A DNA stretch of 64,000 bases, from contig NZ_JAUZEE010000003.1 of the NCBI RefSeq assembly GCF_030705305.1, positions 372,001 to 436,000 on the forward strand, read 5' to 3'. Positions 19,862-29,408 of this stretch are shown here, in pieces. The number at the start of each line of letters is the position of its first letter. Position 1 is the first letter of the stretch. The translations under genes and the position numbers were made by a program. The stretch comes from Leptothrix discophora. GTDB lineage: Bacteria; Pseudomonadota; Gammaproteobacteria; Burkholderiales; Burkholderiaceae_C. The notes below the pieces were generated by a model. It saw only the letters and a list, made by a program, of their open reading frames with translations. It searched no databases and was not told the origin of the DNA.

Positions 19862-20454
19862 TGACGACCCTGACCCCCGCGACCGGCCACGGCGCCGGGC
19901 TGGCGCCGTCCGACTGGCTGATGCGCCACAGCCGCGACCTGGCAGCCGCGCGGCGGGTGCTGGACCTGGCCTGCGGCGGTGGACGTCATGCCCGCTGGCT
20001 GGCCGCGCAAGGCCATGCGGTGACGGCGCTGGACCGCGACGCCGAGGCGCTGGCCTCGCTGCAAGGCATCGCCACCGAATGCATCGAGGCCGACATCGAG
20101 GCCGGTCCGTGGCCGCTGGCCGGCCGCAGCTTCGACCTGGTCGTCGTCACGAACTACCTGTGGCGGCCGCTGTTCCCGGCCGTCGTCGCCAGCGTCGCGC
20201 CGGGCGGGCGGCTGATCTGGGAAACCTTCGCGCTGGGTCAGGAGCAGCACGGCCGCCCGAGCCGGCCGGACTTCCTGCTGCGCCCCGGCGAGTTGCTCAC
20301 GCTGGCCGGCCCGGAGCTGCGCGTCGGCGCCTACGAGGACGGCCTGGTCGTCGGCTCGCCCGAGCACCCGGAAGCCGGCGCGACCCGCCGGGTCCAGCGC
20401 ATCGTGCTGGACCGTGTCGGCGCCGACGGCGTCCCGCCCGTTCTGCGGCTCTGA
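19861..20454 (+). CDS. Class I SAM-dependent methyltransferase
   Basis: 197 residues. Motif I VLDLACGGGRHARWLAAQG binds S-adenosylmethionine; motif II is VTALDRD; FDLVVVTNYLWRPLF and the post-motif VAPGGRLIWETF follow. The substrate is unknown; the short form resembles TehB-like enzymes. It ends the three-gene unit begun by the MFS transporter. Confidence 0.85.
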   Translation: MTTLTPATGHGAGLAPSDWLMRHSRDLAAARRVLDLACGGGRHARWLAAQGHAVTALDRDAEALASLQGIATECIEADIEAGPWPLAGRSFDLVVVTNYLWRPLFPAVVASVAPGGRLIWETFALGQEQHGRPSRPDFLLRPGELLTLAGPELRVGAYEDGLVVGSPEHPEAGATRRVQRIVLDRVGADGVPPVLRL

Positions 20455-20538
20455 CACGACACCCGTCACACCCTCGCGCGCCGTCAGGCTCGCGTGACCC
20501 CCGCCGCTAGAATCGCCGGCTCGCAAGGAACCCAGCCC

Positions 20539-21420
20539 ATGAATCCGATTGTTGGCAGCATCGTCGCGCTCGTGACGCCGATGCAAGAAGACGGCAGCGT
20601 CGACTATCCCGCTCTGCGCCGCCTGATCGACTGGCACATCGCCGAAGGCACCGCCTGCATCGGCGTGGTCGGCACCACCGGCGAATCGCCGACGGTGTCG
20701 GTCGACGAGCACTGCGAGATCATTCGCGTGGCCGTCGAACAGACCGCCGGCCGCGTGCCGGTGATGGCCGGTGCCGGTGGCAACTCCACCCGCGAGGCGA
20801 TCGAGCTGGCGAAGTTCGCCAGGTCGGTCGGCGCCGACTGCACCCTCAGCGTCGTGCCCTACTACAACAAGCCGTCGCAGGAAGGCATCTACCAGCACTT
20901 CCGCGCAATCGCCGAGGCGGTCGACATCCCGACGGTGCTCTACAACGTGCCCGGTCGGACCGTCGCGGACATGCTGCCCGAGACCACGCTGCGGGTCGCC
21001 CAGCTGCCCGGCGTCATCGGCGTCAAGGAAGCGACCGGCAACATCGAGCGAGCGTGCTGGCTGATCAAGCAGGCCCCGAAGGGCTTCTCGGTCTATTCCG
21101 GCGACGACGGCACCGCGATCGCGCTGATGCTGCTCGGCGGCCACGGCAACGTCAGCGTGACGGCCAACGTCGCCCCGCGTGCGATGGCCGACCTCTGCCG
21201 TGCCGCGGTGGCCGGCGATGCCCGCACCGCGACCGAGATCCACTTCAAGCTGCTGGGCCTGCACAAGCTGCTGTTCGCCGAGCCCAATCCGACGCCGGTC
21301 AAGTGGGCGATGGCCCGCATGGGCCTGTGCGGCGGTGCGCTGCGCCTGCCGATGGTGCCGATGAGCGCGCACCTCGAGGCGGGCCTGGAGCAGGCCATGC
21401 GCGAAGCCGGGCTGATCTGA
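20539..21420 (+). CDS. dapA: 4-hydroxy-tetrahydrodipicolinate synthase
   Basis: 293 residues, the family length. It condenses pyruvate with aspartate semialdehyde in lysine and diaminopimelate synthesis in the cytoplasm. GTTGESPT binds pyruvate, [14 protein letters not shown] carries the catalytic Tyr, and the Schiff-base Lys is in IGVKEATG. An AAGGAA ribosome site precedes the ATG. bamC follows after four bases, the usual order in Burkholderiales. Confidence 0.96.
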   Translation: MNPIVGSIVALVTPMQEDGSVDYPALRRLIDWHIAEGTACIGVVGTTGESPTVSVDEHCEIIRVAVEQTAGRVPVMAGAGGNSTREAIELAKFARSVGADCTLSVVPYYNKPSQEGIYQHFRAIAEAVDIPTVLYNVPGRTVADMLPETTLRVAQLPGVIGVKEATGNIERACWLIKQAPKGFSVYSGDDGTAIALMLLGGHGNVSVTANVAPRAMADLCRAAVAGDARTATEIHFKLLGLHKLLFAEPNPTPVKWAMARMGLCGGALRLPMVPMSAHLEAGLEQAMREAGLI

Positions 21421-21424
21421 TCCG

Positions 21425-22633
21425 ATGACGATGCCGCTCACCCTCCCCCCTTCTTCGCGCCCGACGCTGCGCCTCGTCACCCCGCTGGCCGCCCTGCTGC
21501 TGGCCCAGGGTCTGGCGGGCTGCCAGGCGGTCTCCAACACCTTCGGCGGCAGCAAGGTCGACTACCGCGCCCAGGCCCAGCCGGCCTCGAAGCTCGACGT
21601 GCCGCCGGACCTCACCCAGCTGTCGAGCGACCCGCGCTACCAGCCGCCCACCGGCGCGCCGGTCAGCGCCAACGCGCTGCAAGGCGCTGCGCAGGCCTCG
21701 ACCGCCGCCGCGCGTGCGACGGCTCCTGCGGCCGCCACGGCCGTCAGCCAGGCGCTGCGCATCGAGCGGGTCGGCAACCAGCGTTGGCTGGTCAGCAACC
21801 AGACGCCGGAACAGCTCTGGCCGCAACTGCAGGATTACTGGCGCCAGAACGGCTTCACGCTGACGACCGACAAGCCTGAGCTCGGCCTGATCGAGACCGA
21901 CTGGCTGAACAACCGCTCCAAGCTCCCGCAGGACGGCTTGAACCGGCTGCTCAACAAGGTCTTCGACAACCTGTCCGACAGCGGCGAGCGCGATCGCTAC
22001 CGCATGCTGGTCGAGCGGGGCACGCAAGGCACCGAGATCTCGATCTCGCACCAGGGCGCCTCGCAGGTCGTGCTAGCCGACAAGAGGACCGCATCCGACC
22101 AGGTCCGCTGGCAGTCACGCCCAAGTGATCCGAGCCTTGAGGCCGAGATGCTGGCGCGCCTGATGGTCCAGCTGACCCCGGCCACCGCTGCCGCGCCCAC
22201 GGCTGCCGCCGTGGCGGAAGCCTCCAAGACCCTCGCCGCCGCTCCGGCGACCCCGCCGCGCGCCAGACTGGACAGCGCCGCCGGCGCCAGCACGCTGCAG
22301 GTCGACGACGGCTTCGACCGGGCCTGGCGGCGTGTCGGCCTGGCGCTGGACCGCGGCGGCTTCACGGTCGAGGACCGTGACCGCAGCCAGGGCACCTACT
22401 TCGTCCGCTACATCGACCCGAAGCTGGCCGGTGCGGAGCAGCCGAACTTCATCTCCCGCCTGTTCGGTGCCGAAAAGCCCGATGTCACCGGTCGTCGCTT
22501 CCGCGTCAAGGTCGCGGCCCAGGGCAACAGCGCCAGCACGGTCGCCGTGCTTGAAGCCGAAGGCGTCGCGTCCAAGCCGGGCGACGAGTCGGCCCGCAAC
22601 ATCGCCCAGTTGCTGCTCAACGAACTGCGTTGA
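21425..22633 (+). CDS. bamC: Outer membrane assembly lipoprotein BamC
   Basis: 402 residues. A lipobox LAGC gives a lipidated Cys at about 33. The unstructured N-terminal segment (SKVDYRAQAQPASKLDVPPDL) is the part that contacts BamD in the family. Two helix-grip domains follow (NQRWLVSNQTPEQLWPQLQDYWRQNGF; DDGFDRAWRRVGLALDRGGFTVEDRDRSQGTYFVRY), separated by an Ala-rich linker. It is part of the outer-membrane protein insertion complex. It is co-transcribed with dapA and ended by the terminator at 22670. Confidence 0.93.
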   Translation: MTMPLTLPPSSRPTLRLVTPLAALLLAQGLAGCQAVSNTFGGSKVDYRAQAQPASKLDVPPDLTQLSSDPRYQPPTGAPVSANALQGAAQASTAAARATAPAAATAVSQALRIERVGNQRWLVSNQTPEQLWPQLQDYWRQNGFTLTTDKPELGLIETDWLNNRSKLPQDGLNRLLNKVFDNLSDSGERDRYRMLVERGTQGTEISISHQGASQVVLADKRTASDQVRWQSRPSDPSLEAEMLARLMVQLTPATAAAPTAAAVAEASKTLAAAPATPPRARLDSAAGASTLQVDDGFDRAWRRVGLALDRGGFTVEDRDRSQGTYFVRYIDPKLAGAEQPNFISRLFGAEKPDVTGRRFRVKVAAQGNSASTVAVLEAEGVASKPGDESARNIAQLLLNELR

Positions 22634-22669
22634 CACGCAGCGGCGCCCCTGGCGCCCGGCGGAATCACC

Positions 22670-22698
22670 AAAGCCACCCCCAGGGTGGCTTTCTTTTT
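22670..22698 (+). terminator. Intrinsic terminator after bamC
   Basis: AAAGCCACCC-CCA-GGGTGGCTTT, a perfect 10-bp stem, then C and five T residues. Confidence 0.92.
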
Positions 22699-22712
22699 GT
22701 CCTGTGCAGGCG

Positions 22713-22738
22713 AAAAAAAGCCGCCCGAAGGCGGCTTT
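22713..22738 (-). terminator. Intrinsic terminator of the small lipoprotein gene
   Basis: AAAGCCGCC-CGAA-GGCGGCTTT with a run of A residues on the left, which is a T-run on the minus strand. It sits back to back with the bamC terminator. Confidence 0.9.
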
Positions 22739-22759
22739 GACTTGCTTGACTGACGAGGA

Positions 22760-22942
22760 TCAGTTCGAAGCAGCGGAAGCAGCCGGGGCAGCGGCTTCAG
22801 AAGCGGCGGGCGCAGCAGCCGGAGCCGAAGCTTCAGCGGCGGGGGCAGCGGCCGGCGCGGCCGGGGCGGCTTCTTCCTTCTTGCCGCACGCGGCCAGGGC
22901 AGCGGCAGCGATCAGGGCGGCCATCAGGAGCGACTTGTTCAT
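22760..22942 (-). CDS. Small Ala-rich lipoprotein
   Basis: 60 residues. A signal peptide ends in a lipobox LAAC (Cys about 19), followed by GKKEE and then a tail made almost only of Ala, Pro and a few Glu/Ser. Such tails are disordered and may span the periplasm. TGAGGA lies about 8-13 bases before the ATG. The function is unknown. Confidence 0.8.
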   Translation of the reverse strand: MNKSLLMAALIAAAALAACGKKEEAAPAAPAAAPAAEASAPAAAPAASEAAAPAASAASN

Positions 22943-23246
22943 GCTTGTGTCCTCAGACAGTAGATTGCAGTGGTGACAATGCGGGATCGATCCTGGCTTG
23001 AGGGCGTACAGCACGCGCCAACAGCTTCGGACCCGTTCGGAAGCGAAATATCAAAATGAATTCGCGTCCAGCCCGCGATGATACATGGTCAACCCGGTTG
23101 ACAAGCTGACCTGTGGGGCATAACGGGCCAAAAAGATCTCGGTTGACAGCAAGGGTCGTGGCTGATCCGAATTCCGCATTTGGTGCAGATCCGGACAGGC
23201 GTCGCACGCCCTGGGTGCATCGGTGCACCGCCCGGCTCAGTCCGGC
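22943..23246. promoter_or_regulatory. Intergenic region before the small lipoprotein gene
   Basis: 304 bases without a gene lie between the end of roxA and the lipoprotein start. The middle is AT-richer. It holds the palindrome GTCAAC-CCG-GTTGAC (23088-23102), two direct CGGTTGACA repeats (23095-23103 and 23140-23148), and a CCGGCTCAGT repeat beside the roxA stop. The lipoprotein promoter must be here, but I cannot place it. Confidence 0.4.
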
Positions 23247-24503
23247 TCAGTCCGGAAGAAGCCAGCCGTCCTCGACCCATTGCGTCAGCAATTCGCGCAG
23301 TTCCGGGCTGGCCTGGGCGACCGTGCGGGCGTCCAGCACGCGCGCATCGGCCAGGGCCTGCAGCGTGCGGGCGTCGCGGCCGGCGGCACGCCAGGACTCG
23401 CCGTTGCAGTAGACACGCCGATCGTCGTAGAGCAGGCAGCTGCGCGGGTCGAGGCGCACGCCGCAGCCCTCGGGCAGGGTGCGTCCCGGGTCGAAGCTGA
23501 TCTGCGCCTTGGGCTCGCTGAGGTACTCGCCCAGCGCCTGCGCCAGCGCGCCAGGTTGCGCCAGCGCCCGCGACAGCGCCGCCTGGGCGTAGTCGTGCAG
23601 GGCGGCCGGGATGCGGCCAGGCGTCGCGGTGGCGTCCTGGCCCGGGTCGCGGTAGACCGGCGGACGGGCCACGGCGTCGGCTTCGTCGTCGACCGCATCG
23701 GCCAGCCGCAACAGCGTCTCGCGCGCCAGCTCGCTGCGTCCCGGCGAGCGGAAGCCGACCGAGCAGGTCATGCAGTCGCCGCCGACCGCGTCGCCGTCAT
23801 GGGCCCAGCCGGGTGGCAGGTAGAGCATGTCGCCGGCGTCGAGCACCCATTCCTGTTCGGCGACGAAGCCGTCGATGATCTTCAGCGGCAGGCCCGGTCG
23901 CAGCGGCGCGTCGGGCATGCGACCGATGCGCCAGCGGCGCTGGCCGTGGACCTGGATCAGGAAGACGTCGTAGGAATCGAAGTGCGGCCCGACGCCGCCG
24001 CCATCGCTGGCCCAGGAGACCATCAGGTCATCCAGCCGCGCCTGTGGCACGAAGCGGAAGCGGTCGAGCATGGCCTCGGCCGCCGGCACGTGCAGGTTCA
24101 AGCCCTGCACCAGCACGGTCCAGCCCGGCTTGGTGGCAGCCGGCAGCGCCCGGCGCGGCATCGGGCCTCGGCGCAGCTGCCAGGCGTCCTGGCCGGGCTC
24201 GCCCTCGCGGCGGATCAAGCGGGATTCGACGTCGTCACGCTCGACCAGCGCGAACAGCTCCGCGCGCGACAGCGGCGGCTGAACGCCCGGCAGCGCCTGG
24301 CGCACCAGCAGCGGCTTGCGCTGCCAGTGGCGTCGCATGAAGGCTTCGGGACTGAGGCCCCCGAGCAGTTCGCTGGGCAGGTCCAGCGGCGCAACGGCGG
24401 CGTCGGGATGGGGCCGACGGGAGACCGTCGCCGCGCGGCGACGCGGGGTGGATCGGGGGGCGGCGGGGGCCGCAGCGGAGGTCGTTGGGGGCTTCTTGGG
24501 CAT
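23247..24503 (-). CDS. roxA: Ribosomal protein L16 arginine hydroxylase, JmjC/cupin (RoxA/YcfD)
   Basis: 418 residues from the ATG at 24503. The JmjC iron ligands are visible: HFDSYD (HxD) at about residue 190 and the distal His in LPPGWAH. Homologues use 2-oxoglutarate, iron and oxygen to hydroxylate an Arg of ribosomal protein L16. The N-terminal 50 residues are Ala/Pro/Arg-rich and longer than in E. coli YcfD (373). The C-terminal winged-helix-like region ends in LTQWVEDGWLL. It is divergent from the SlyD-like gene. Confidence 0.88.
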   Translation of the reverse strand: MPKKPPTTSAAAPAAPRSTPRRRAATVSRRPHPDAAVAPLDLPSELLGGLSPEAFMRRHWQRKPLLVRQALPGVQPPLSRAELFALVERDDVESRLIRREGEPGQDAWQLRRGPMPRRALPAATKPGWTVLVQGLNLHVPAAEAMLDRFRFVPQARLDDLMVSWASDGGGVGPHFDSYDVFLIQVHGQRRWRIGRMPDAPLRPGLPLKIIDGFVAEQEWVLDAGDMLYLPPGWAHDGDAVGGDCMTCSVGFRSPGRSELARETLLRLADAVDDEADAVARPPVYRDPGQDATATPGRIPAALHDYAQAALSRALAQPGALAQALGEYLSEPKAQISFDPGRTLPEGCGVRLDPRSCLLYDDRRVYCNGESWRAAGRDARTLQALADARVLDARTVAQASPELRELLTQWVEDGWLLPD

Positions 24504-24549
24504 GGCACGGATTCTGCCGGGCGCCATCACGCATGCGATGATTCCCGTC

Positions 24550-25071
24550 ATGCTCATCTCCGCACCCTGCGTCGTCAGCCTGAGCTGGCGACTTGAAGAC
24601 GCCCACGGCAACCTGATCGACCACCTCGACGAACCGGTCGAGTTTTTCTATGGCGGCGACGACCTGCTGGCCAAGGTCGAAGAGGTCATCGCCGGCCAGG
24701 GCACCAGCTACGAGGCCACGCTGCACCTGGAACCCGAACACGCCTTCGGCGAGTACGAGGCCGGCCTGGTCTTCTTCGAGGCCCGTGACCTCTTTCCCGA
24801 GGCCATCGCCACCGGCATGCAGTTCGAAGGTCCGCCCGAAGGCAGCCTCACGCCCGACATGCCCGCCGACAAGATCTACACCGTCACCGAGGTCTACGAC
24901 AGCCACGTCGTGCTCGACGGCAACCACCCGCTGGCTGGCATCGCGCTGGTGCTGCAGCTCAAGGTCTGCGGCGTGCGCGAGGCCGACGAGGAAGAGACCG
25001 CCAACCGCAGCGTCGACAAGGAGGGCGTCAGCCTTCTGAGCCTGGCGCCGCCCAGTCCGCACCTGCACTGA
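24550..25071 (+). CDS. FKBP-type peptidyl-prolyl isomerase, SlyD-like
   Basis: 173 residues from ATG 24550; an in-frame ATG at 24538 is also possible and neither has a strong ribosome site. The FKBP core VSLSWRLEDAHGNLIDH, then VEFFYGGDDLL, then an inserted-flap-like region (LEPEHAFGEYEAGLVFFEARDLFP) fits the SlyD group, which are folding helpers. The His-rich metal tail of E. coli SlyD is absent. It is cytoplasmic by lack of a signal peptide. Confidence 0.82.
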   Translation: MLISAPCVVSLSWRLEDAHGNLIDHLDEPVEFFYGGDDLLAKVEEVIAGQGTSYEATLHLEPEHAFGEYEAGLVFFEARDLFPEAIATGMQFEGPPEGSLTPDMPADKIYTVTEVYDSHVVLDGNHPLAGIALVLQLKVCGVREADEEETANRSVDKEGVSLLSLAPPSPHLH

Positions 25072-25111
25072 AGCGCGGCGCCCAGCGGCCTCCCGCGCCG
25101 CGCTGCGGTCG

Positions 25112-25564
25112 TCAGCCCCGCCCGGTCGAGCCGAAGCCACCTGCGCCGCGTGACGAGGCGCTGAAGTCGTCGACCTCGCGGAAGGCCGCCTGCACCACCG
25201 GCACGATGACCAGCTGCGCGATGCGCTCCATGGGCGCGATCGTGTAGGCGAGGCTGCTGCGGTTCCAGGCGCTGACCATCAGCGGGCCCTGGTAGTCGCT
25301 GTCGATCAGACCGACCAGGTTGCCCAGCACCAGGCCGTGCTTGTGGCCCAGGCCGGAGCGCGGAAGGATCACCGCAGCCAGCCCTGGGTCGCCGATGTGG
25401 ATCGCCATGCCGGTGGGGATCAGCACGCTGGCGCCAGGCGCCAGTTCCAGCGGCGCGTCCACGCAGGCGCGCAGGTCCAGGCCGGCGGCGCCGGGCGTGG
25501 CGTAGGCCGGCAGGGTCTCGCGCAGGCGCGCGTCAAGAATCTTGAAGTCGATGCGGTGGGTCAT
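25112..25564 (-). CDS. dut: Deoxyuridine 5'-triphosphate nucleotidohydrolase
   Basis: 150 residues, the usual length. It splits dUTP to dUMP and pyrophosphate. The five trimeric dUTPase motifs are present: [35 protein letters not shown] and the C-terminal P-loop-like GAGGFGSTG. It lies 24 bases downstream of coaBC, as in many bacteria. Confidence 0.96.
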   Translation of the reverse strand: MTHRIDFKILDARLRETLPAYATPGAAGLDLRACVDAPLELAPGASVLIPTGMAIHIGDPGLAAVILPRSGLGHKHGLVLGNLVGLIDSDYQGPLMVSAWNRSSLAYTIAPMERIAQLVIVPVVQAAFREVDDFSASSRGAGGFGSTGRG

Positions 25565-25588
25565 GGATGCGCCAACGGTGGGACGGGT

Positions 25589-26860
25589 TCAGCGAGGTGG
25601 CGCCAGCCGGGCGGCGATCTCGCGCACCAGCTCGCGGGCGAGCGCCAGCTTGTCGAGCGGGCGGCCGTCGGCGGGCAGCGGCTGTTCGCCGTGTGCGTCG
25701 ACCAGCAGCAAGGTGTTGTCGTCGCGGCCGAAGGTGGCCGGACCGAGGTTGCCGACGATCAGCGGCACCTTCTTGCGGACCCGCTTCTCGCGCGCGTGCT
25801 GGGCCAGCTTCTCGCTCTCGGCCGCGAAGCCGACGCAGTACGGCGGCTGCGGCAGGGCCGCGACGGCCGCGAGGATGTCGGCGTTCTCGGTCAGCTCGAA
25901 GGTCGGCGCGACCTTCTTGCCGTCCTTCTTGATCTTGTGCTGGCTCAGCGCGGCGGGCCGCCAGTCGGCCACCGCGGCGGTGGCGACGAAGACGTCGTGG
26001 CGGGCTGCCGCCGGCAGCACCACGTCGTGCATCTGCGCGGCCGATCGCACGTCGATGCGCTGCACGCCGCGCGGCGTGTCGAGGTGGACCGGCCCGGCGA
26101 CCAGGGTGACCTCGGCGCCGGCCTCCCGGGCTGCGCGGGCGATCGAGAAGCCCATCTTGCCGCTCGACAGGTTGGTGATGCCGCGCACCGGGTCGATCGC
26201 CTCGAAGGTCGGCCCGGCGGTGATCAGCATGCGCACGCCGGCCAGCGGCTTGGGCGACAGCACGGCGATCAGTTCCTCGACGATCTGCGCGGCTTCGAGC
26301 ATGCGGCCGTCGCCGACCTCGCCGCAGGCCTGCTCGCCGGCGTCGACACCGAGCGCGACCGCGCCGTCGGCGACGACCTGGCGCAGGTTGCGCTGGGTGG
26401 CGGGGTGGGCCCACATCTCGCGGTTCATGGCCGGCGCGATCACCAGCGGGACGCGCTCGGCGCCGCTGCCCCAGGGGCGCGCCAGGCAGGTCAGGCCGAG
26501 CAGGTCGTCGGCGCGGCCCTGGGCCAGCCGGGCGATGCAGTCGGCCGTGGCCGGCGCGACCAGGATGGCGTCGGCCCCGCGCGTCAGGTTGATGTGCGGC
26601 ATGCCGTTGGGCTCGCGCGCATCCCAGATGTCGCTCGCCACCGGGTGGCCGGAGAGCGCCTGCATCGTGTCGGGCGTGATGAAGCGGCGGGCGCCCTCGG
26701 TCATGACGACGTGCACATCGGCGCCGGCCTTGACCAACAACCGCAGCAGCTCGGCCGACTTGTAGCAGGCGATGCCGCCGCTCAGGCCCAGCACGATGCG
26801 CAGGCCGTCCAGGTCACGCCGCGCGGACGGGCGAGGATCGTTTTCGGGGGTCCGGGTCAT
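25589..26860 (-). CDS. coaBC: Bifunctional phosphopantothenoylcysteine decarboxylase / phosphopantothenate-cysteine ligase
   Basis: 423 residues from the ATG at 26860. It makes 4'-phosphopantetheine from phosphopantothenate in coenzyme A synthesis. The CoaC flavoprotein half has LGLSGGIACYKSAELLRLL, PHINLTRGAD with the active His, and APAMNREMWAHPA. The CoaB half has ITAGPTFEAIDPVRGITNLSSGKMGF, then AAVADWRP and a K-I-K-K segment. An earlier in-frame start would add a stretch unlike the family. Confidence 0.95.
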   Translation of the reverse strand: MTRTPENDPRPSARRDLDGLRIVLGLSGGIACYKSAELLRLLVKAGADVHVVMTEGARRFITPDTMQALSGHPVASDIWDAREPNGMPHINLTRGADAILVAPATADCIARLAQGRADDLLGLTCLARPWGSGAERVPLVIAPAMNREMWAHPATQRNLRQVVADGAVALGVDAGEQACGEVGDGRMLEAAQIVEELIAVLSPKPLAGVRMLITAGPTFEAIDPVRGITNLSSGKMGFSIARAAREAGAEVTLVAGPVHLDTPRGVQRIDVRSAAQMHDVVLPAAARHDVFVATAAVADWRPAALSQHKIKKDGKKVAPTFELTENADILAAVAALPQPPYCVGFAAESEKLAQHAREKRVRKKVPLIVGNLGPATFGRDDNTLLLVDAHGEQPLPADGRPLDKLALARELVREIAARLAPPR

Positions 26861-26993
26861 GGGGCGCGAGTCTAAACGGGGGGCTGGCGCAGCCTGGCCG
26901 GCCCGGTTCCATCTGTCATGAACCCAAGGCAGCAACGCAGACGCGACGCACAGACAATCGGCGCCCATCGATCGAACGCCCCTGCCCCGAGAC

Positions 26994-29303
26994 ATGACCG
27001 CACCGTCGCAAACCATCCGTCCGCTCAAGCCCATGCTGGCCCCGGTGCTGGCCACGCTCCTGATGCCCGCCGCCGCGCTGGCCCAGACCGCTCCGGCCCG
27101 TCCGGCCACCGTCACCCCGGCACCCGCTGACGCCGCCCAGCCGGGCGAGGACGGCGCGGCGCGGCTCGAACGGGTCGAGATCACCGGCGCAGCCGTCGAG
27201 ACCGCGATCCGCCGTGAATCGACCGCCGCCAAGACCATCATCGGCCGCGACGAACTGGACCGCTACGCCGACCAGAGCGTCGCCGAGGTCCTCAAGCGCC
27301 TGCCCGGCGTGACGCTGGGCGGGCGACCCGGCCGTGGCGGCGCCGTGCGCATGCGCGGCATGGGCAGCGGCTACACGCAGATCCTGATCAACGGCGAGCG
27401 CATGGGCGCGGGCCTGTCGCTCGACGACCTGACGCCCGAACAGCTCGACCGCATCGAGGTGCTGCGCGCGCCGACCGCCGAGACCGGCGCGCAGGCCATC
27501 GCCGGCACGATCAACATCGTGCTGCGCGAGGACGTGCGCAAGCGCCTGAACAGCGTCAACCTCGGCATCACCGACGAGGACGACCACCTGCAGCCGAGCG
27601 CGAACTGGAGCCGCGCCGACCAGCTCGGCGACTTCAGCTACAACCTCAACGCCCACCTGATGCGCAGCGACCGGCTGACCGACAGCCGCAGCAGCACACG
27701 CGAGACCAGCACCCCGCTGGCCGGCGGCGCCGAGGCCGTCACGCTGGACCAGACCGACACGAGCGAGAGCCGCGACTGGCGCAACGCCGCCCACCTCGGC
27801 GGACGGCTGCAATGGAAGCTCGGGCCGGCCGACACGCTGTCGCTGTCGCCCTTCGCGATCCTGTCGCACGGCGGTGGCGACAGCCGCGCCAGCCGCCGCA
27901 CCGACACCGGCACGGCAGACTTCGACACCGCGACGCAGCAGACCGAGCGCGATTTCCGCCTGCTGCGCCTCAATGGCCAGTGGACCAGCCGCTTCGAGGG
28001 CGGCACCCGACTGGAGGCGCGCGGCGGCTACAGCCGCTCGAACTTTGACGCCGACACGCGCCGCACCGAGTCGCTCGGCGGCATCGACAACCGCAGCCAG
28101 CACGACATCACCTCGCTGGACGAGCAGTGGTGGAGCACCGGCGGCAAGCTCACGCGCAGCCTCGGCGGCGACCACCAGCTGGCCACTGGCTGGGAGTTCG
28201 AGCGCGGCCAGCGCGACGATGGCCGCAGCAGCGTCCAGACCCTGCTGCCGTCCGGCACGACCCGCTCGCTGCTGGCCGACTTCGGCGACAACCTGAGCGC
28301 GCGTACCCTGCGCAGCGCCTTCTGGGCCCAGGACGAATGGGCCGTCACCGGCCAGTGGGCGCTGCAGGGCGGCCTGCGCTGGGAATCCATCACCACCCGC
28401 AGCGACCTGGCCGACGGCCTGGTGCACAACCGCAGCACCGTGCTGAGCCCGCTGCTGCATGCCATCTACCGGCTGGAGGAAGGCGGCCGCGACCAGATCC
28501 GCGCCAGCCTGACGCGCAGCTACCGCGCCCCGACGCTGCAGAACATCGCCGCGCGGCCGAGCATCAACAGCCGCTTCCCGGCCAACGGCGCGAACACCGC
28601 CAGCAGCCCGGACCGCGCCGGCAACCCGGACATCCGGCCCGAGCTGGCGACCGGCCTGGACCTGGCCTTCGAGCGCTACCTCGACGGCGGCGGCGTGCTC
28701 AGCGCGAGCGTCTTCCACCGCCGCATCCACGACCTGATCCGCAACCAGACGGCGCTGGAGACGGTCAGCTGGTCGAGCGTGCCGCGCTTCGTGTCGCGGC
28801 CTCAGAACATCGGCAACGCCACCACCGAGGGCGTCGAGCTGGAGGCCAAGTTCCGGCTCGACGAAGCCGTTGCCAACGCCTGGCCGGTGGACCTGCGCAC
28901 GGCCGGATCGGTGTTCCGCTCACGCGTGGATGGCATCGCCGGGCCGGACAACCGGCTTGACCAGCAGCCGGGCTGGACCGCCAACGTCGGCGCCGACTAC
29001 AAGCTGCGCGAGCTGCCGTTGACGGTCGGCGGCAACATGGCGCTGACGCCGTCCTACGCCGTCCAGCAGTCGACCAGCCAGCGCAGCACGACCGACGCGC
29101 GGCGGGTGCTCGACGCCTACGCGCTGTGGCGCTTCAGCCCGGTGGCCCAACTGCGGCTGTCGGCCAGCAACCTGGTGCCACGCGACGAGACCTCGACCAC
29201 CTCGGTCGCATCGGCCGACGCGACGAACGCGATCCAGTCGACCACCACGGCCTTCGAGCCCAGCCAGACCAGCTGGAGCATCCGGCTTGAATTGAAGCTG
29301 TGA
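26994..29303 (+). CDS. TonB-dependent outer-membrane receptor
   Basis: 769 residues. The signal peptide ends near residue 31 (AAALAQ). A TonB-box-like RLERVEITG precedes the plug domain (about 60-165; VAEVLKRLPGVTLGG, RMRGMGSGYTQILINGERM, GTINIVLRE). A 22-strand-type barrel follows and ends in a C-terminal hydrophobic strand (WSIRLELKL). The ligand is not evident from sequence or neighbours. It is divergent from coaBC and looks monocistronic. Confidence 0.9.
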   Translation: MTAPSQTIRPLKPMLAPVLATLLMPAAALAQTAPARPATVTPAPADAAQPGEDGAARLERVEITGAAVETAIRRESTAAKTIIGRDELDRYADQSVAEVLKRLPGVTLGGRPGRGGAVRMRGMGSGYTQILINGERMGAGLSLDDLTPEQLDRIEVLRAPTAETGAQAIAGTINIVLREDVRKRLNSVNLGITDEDDHLQPSANWSRADQLGDFSYNLNAHLMRSDRLTDSRSSTRETSTPLAGGAEAVTLDQTDTSESRDWRNAAHLGGRLQWKLGPADTLSLSPFAILSHGGGDSRASRRTDTGTADFDTATQQTERDFRLLRLNGQWTSRFEGGTRLEARGGYSRSNFDADTRRTESLGGIDNRSQHDITSLDEQWWSTGGKLTRSLGGDHQLATGWEFERGQRDDGRSSVQTLLPSGTTRSLLADFGDNLSARTLRSAFWAQDEWAVTGQWALQGGLRWESITTRSDLADGLVHNRSTVLSPLLHAIYRLEEGGRDQIRASLTRSYRAPTLQNIAARPSINSRFPANGANTASSPDRAGNPDIRPELATGLDLAFERYLDGGGVLSASVFHRRIHDLIRNQTALETVSWSSVPRFVSRPQNIGNATTEGVELEAKFRLDEAVANAWPVDLRTAGSVFRSRVDGIAGPDNRLDQQPGWTANVGADYKLRELPLTVGGNMALTPSYAVQQSTSQRSTTDARRVLDAYALWRFSPVAQLRLSASNLVPRDETSTTSVASADATNAIQSTTTAFEPSQTSWSIRLELKL

Positions 29304-29408
29304 ACGTCAGCCCCCCGGCTGCGGCATACCGCAGCCACCCCCCGTGGGGGTGTCGGTCGGCTTGGGGCGGCCCGGCGCTCGACCGACGGCGCCTGCGGCC
29401 GGCCTGTG
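29304..29408. repeat. Dispersed GC-rich repeat between convergent genes
   Basis: A short hairpin (GGCTGCGG-CATA-CCGCAGCC) is followed by CCCCCGTGGGGG and CTTGGGGCGGCCCGGCG (29361-29377). The latter matches exactly, in inverted orientation, two units of the array at 39.4 kb and closely the copy at 15.4 kb. Confidence 0.65.

Noticed and set aside
23095-23148. Two CGGTTGACA words as plus-strand promoters of a small RNA
   Set aside because: Neither is followed by a -10 box at 16-18 bases, and no terminator or fold marks a transcript.
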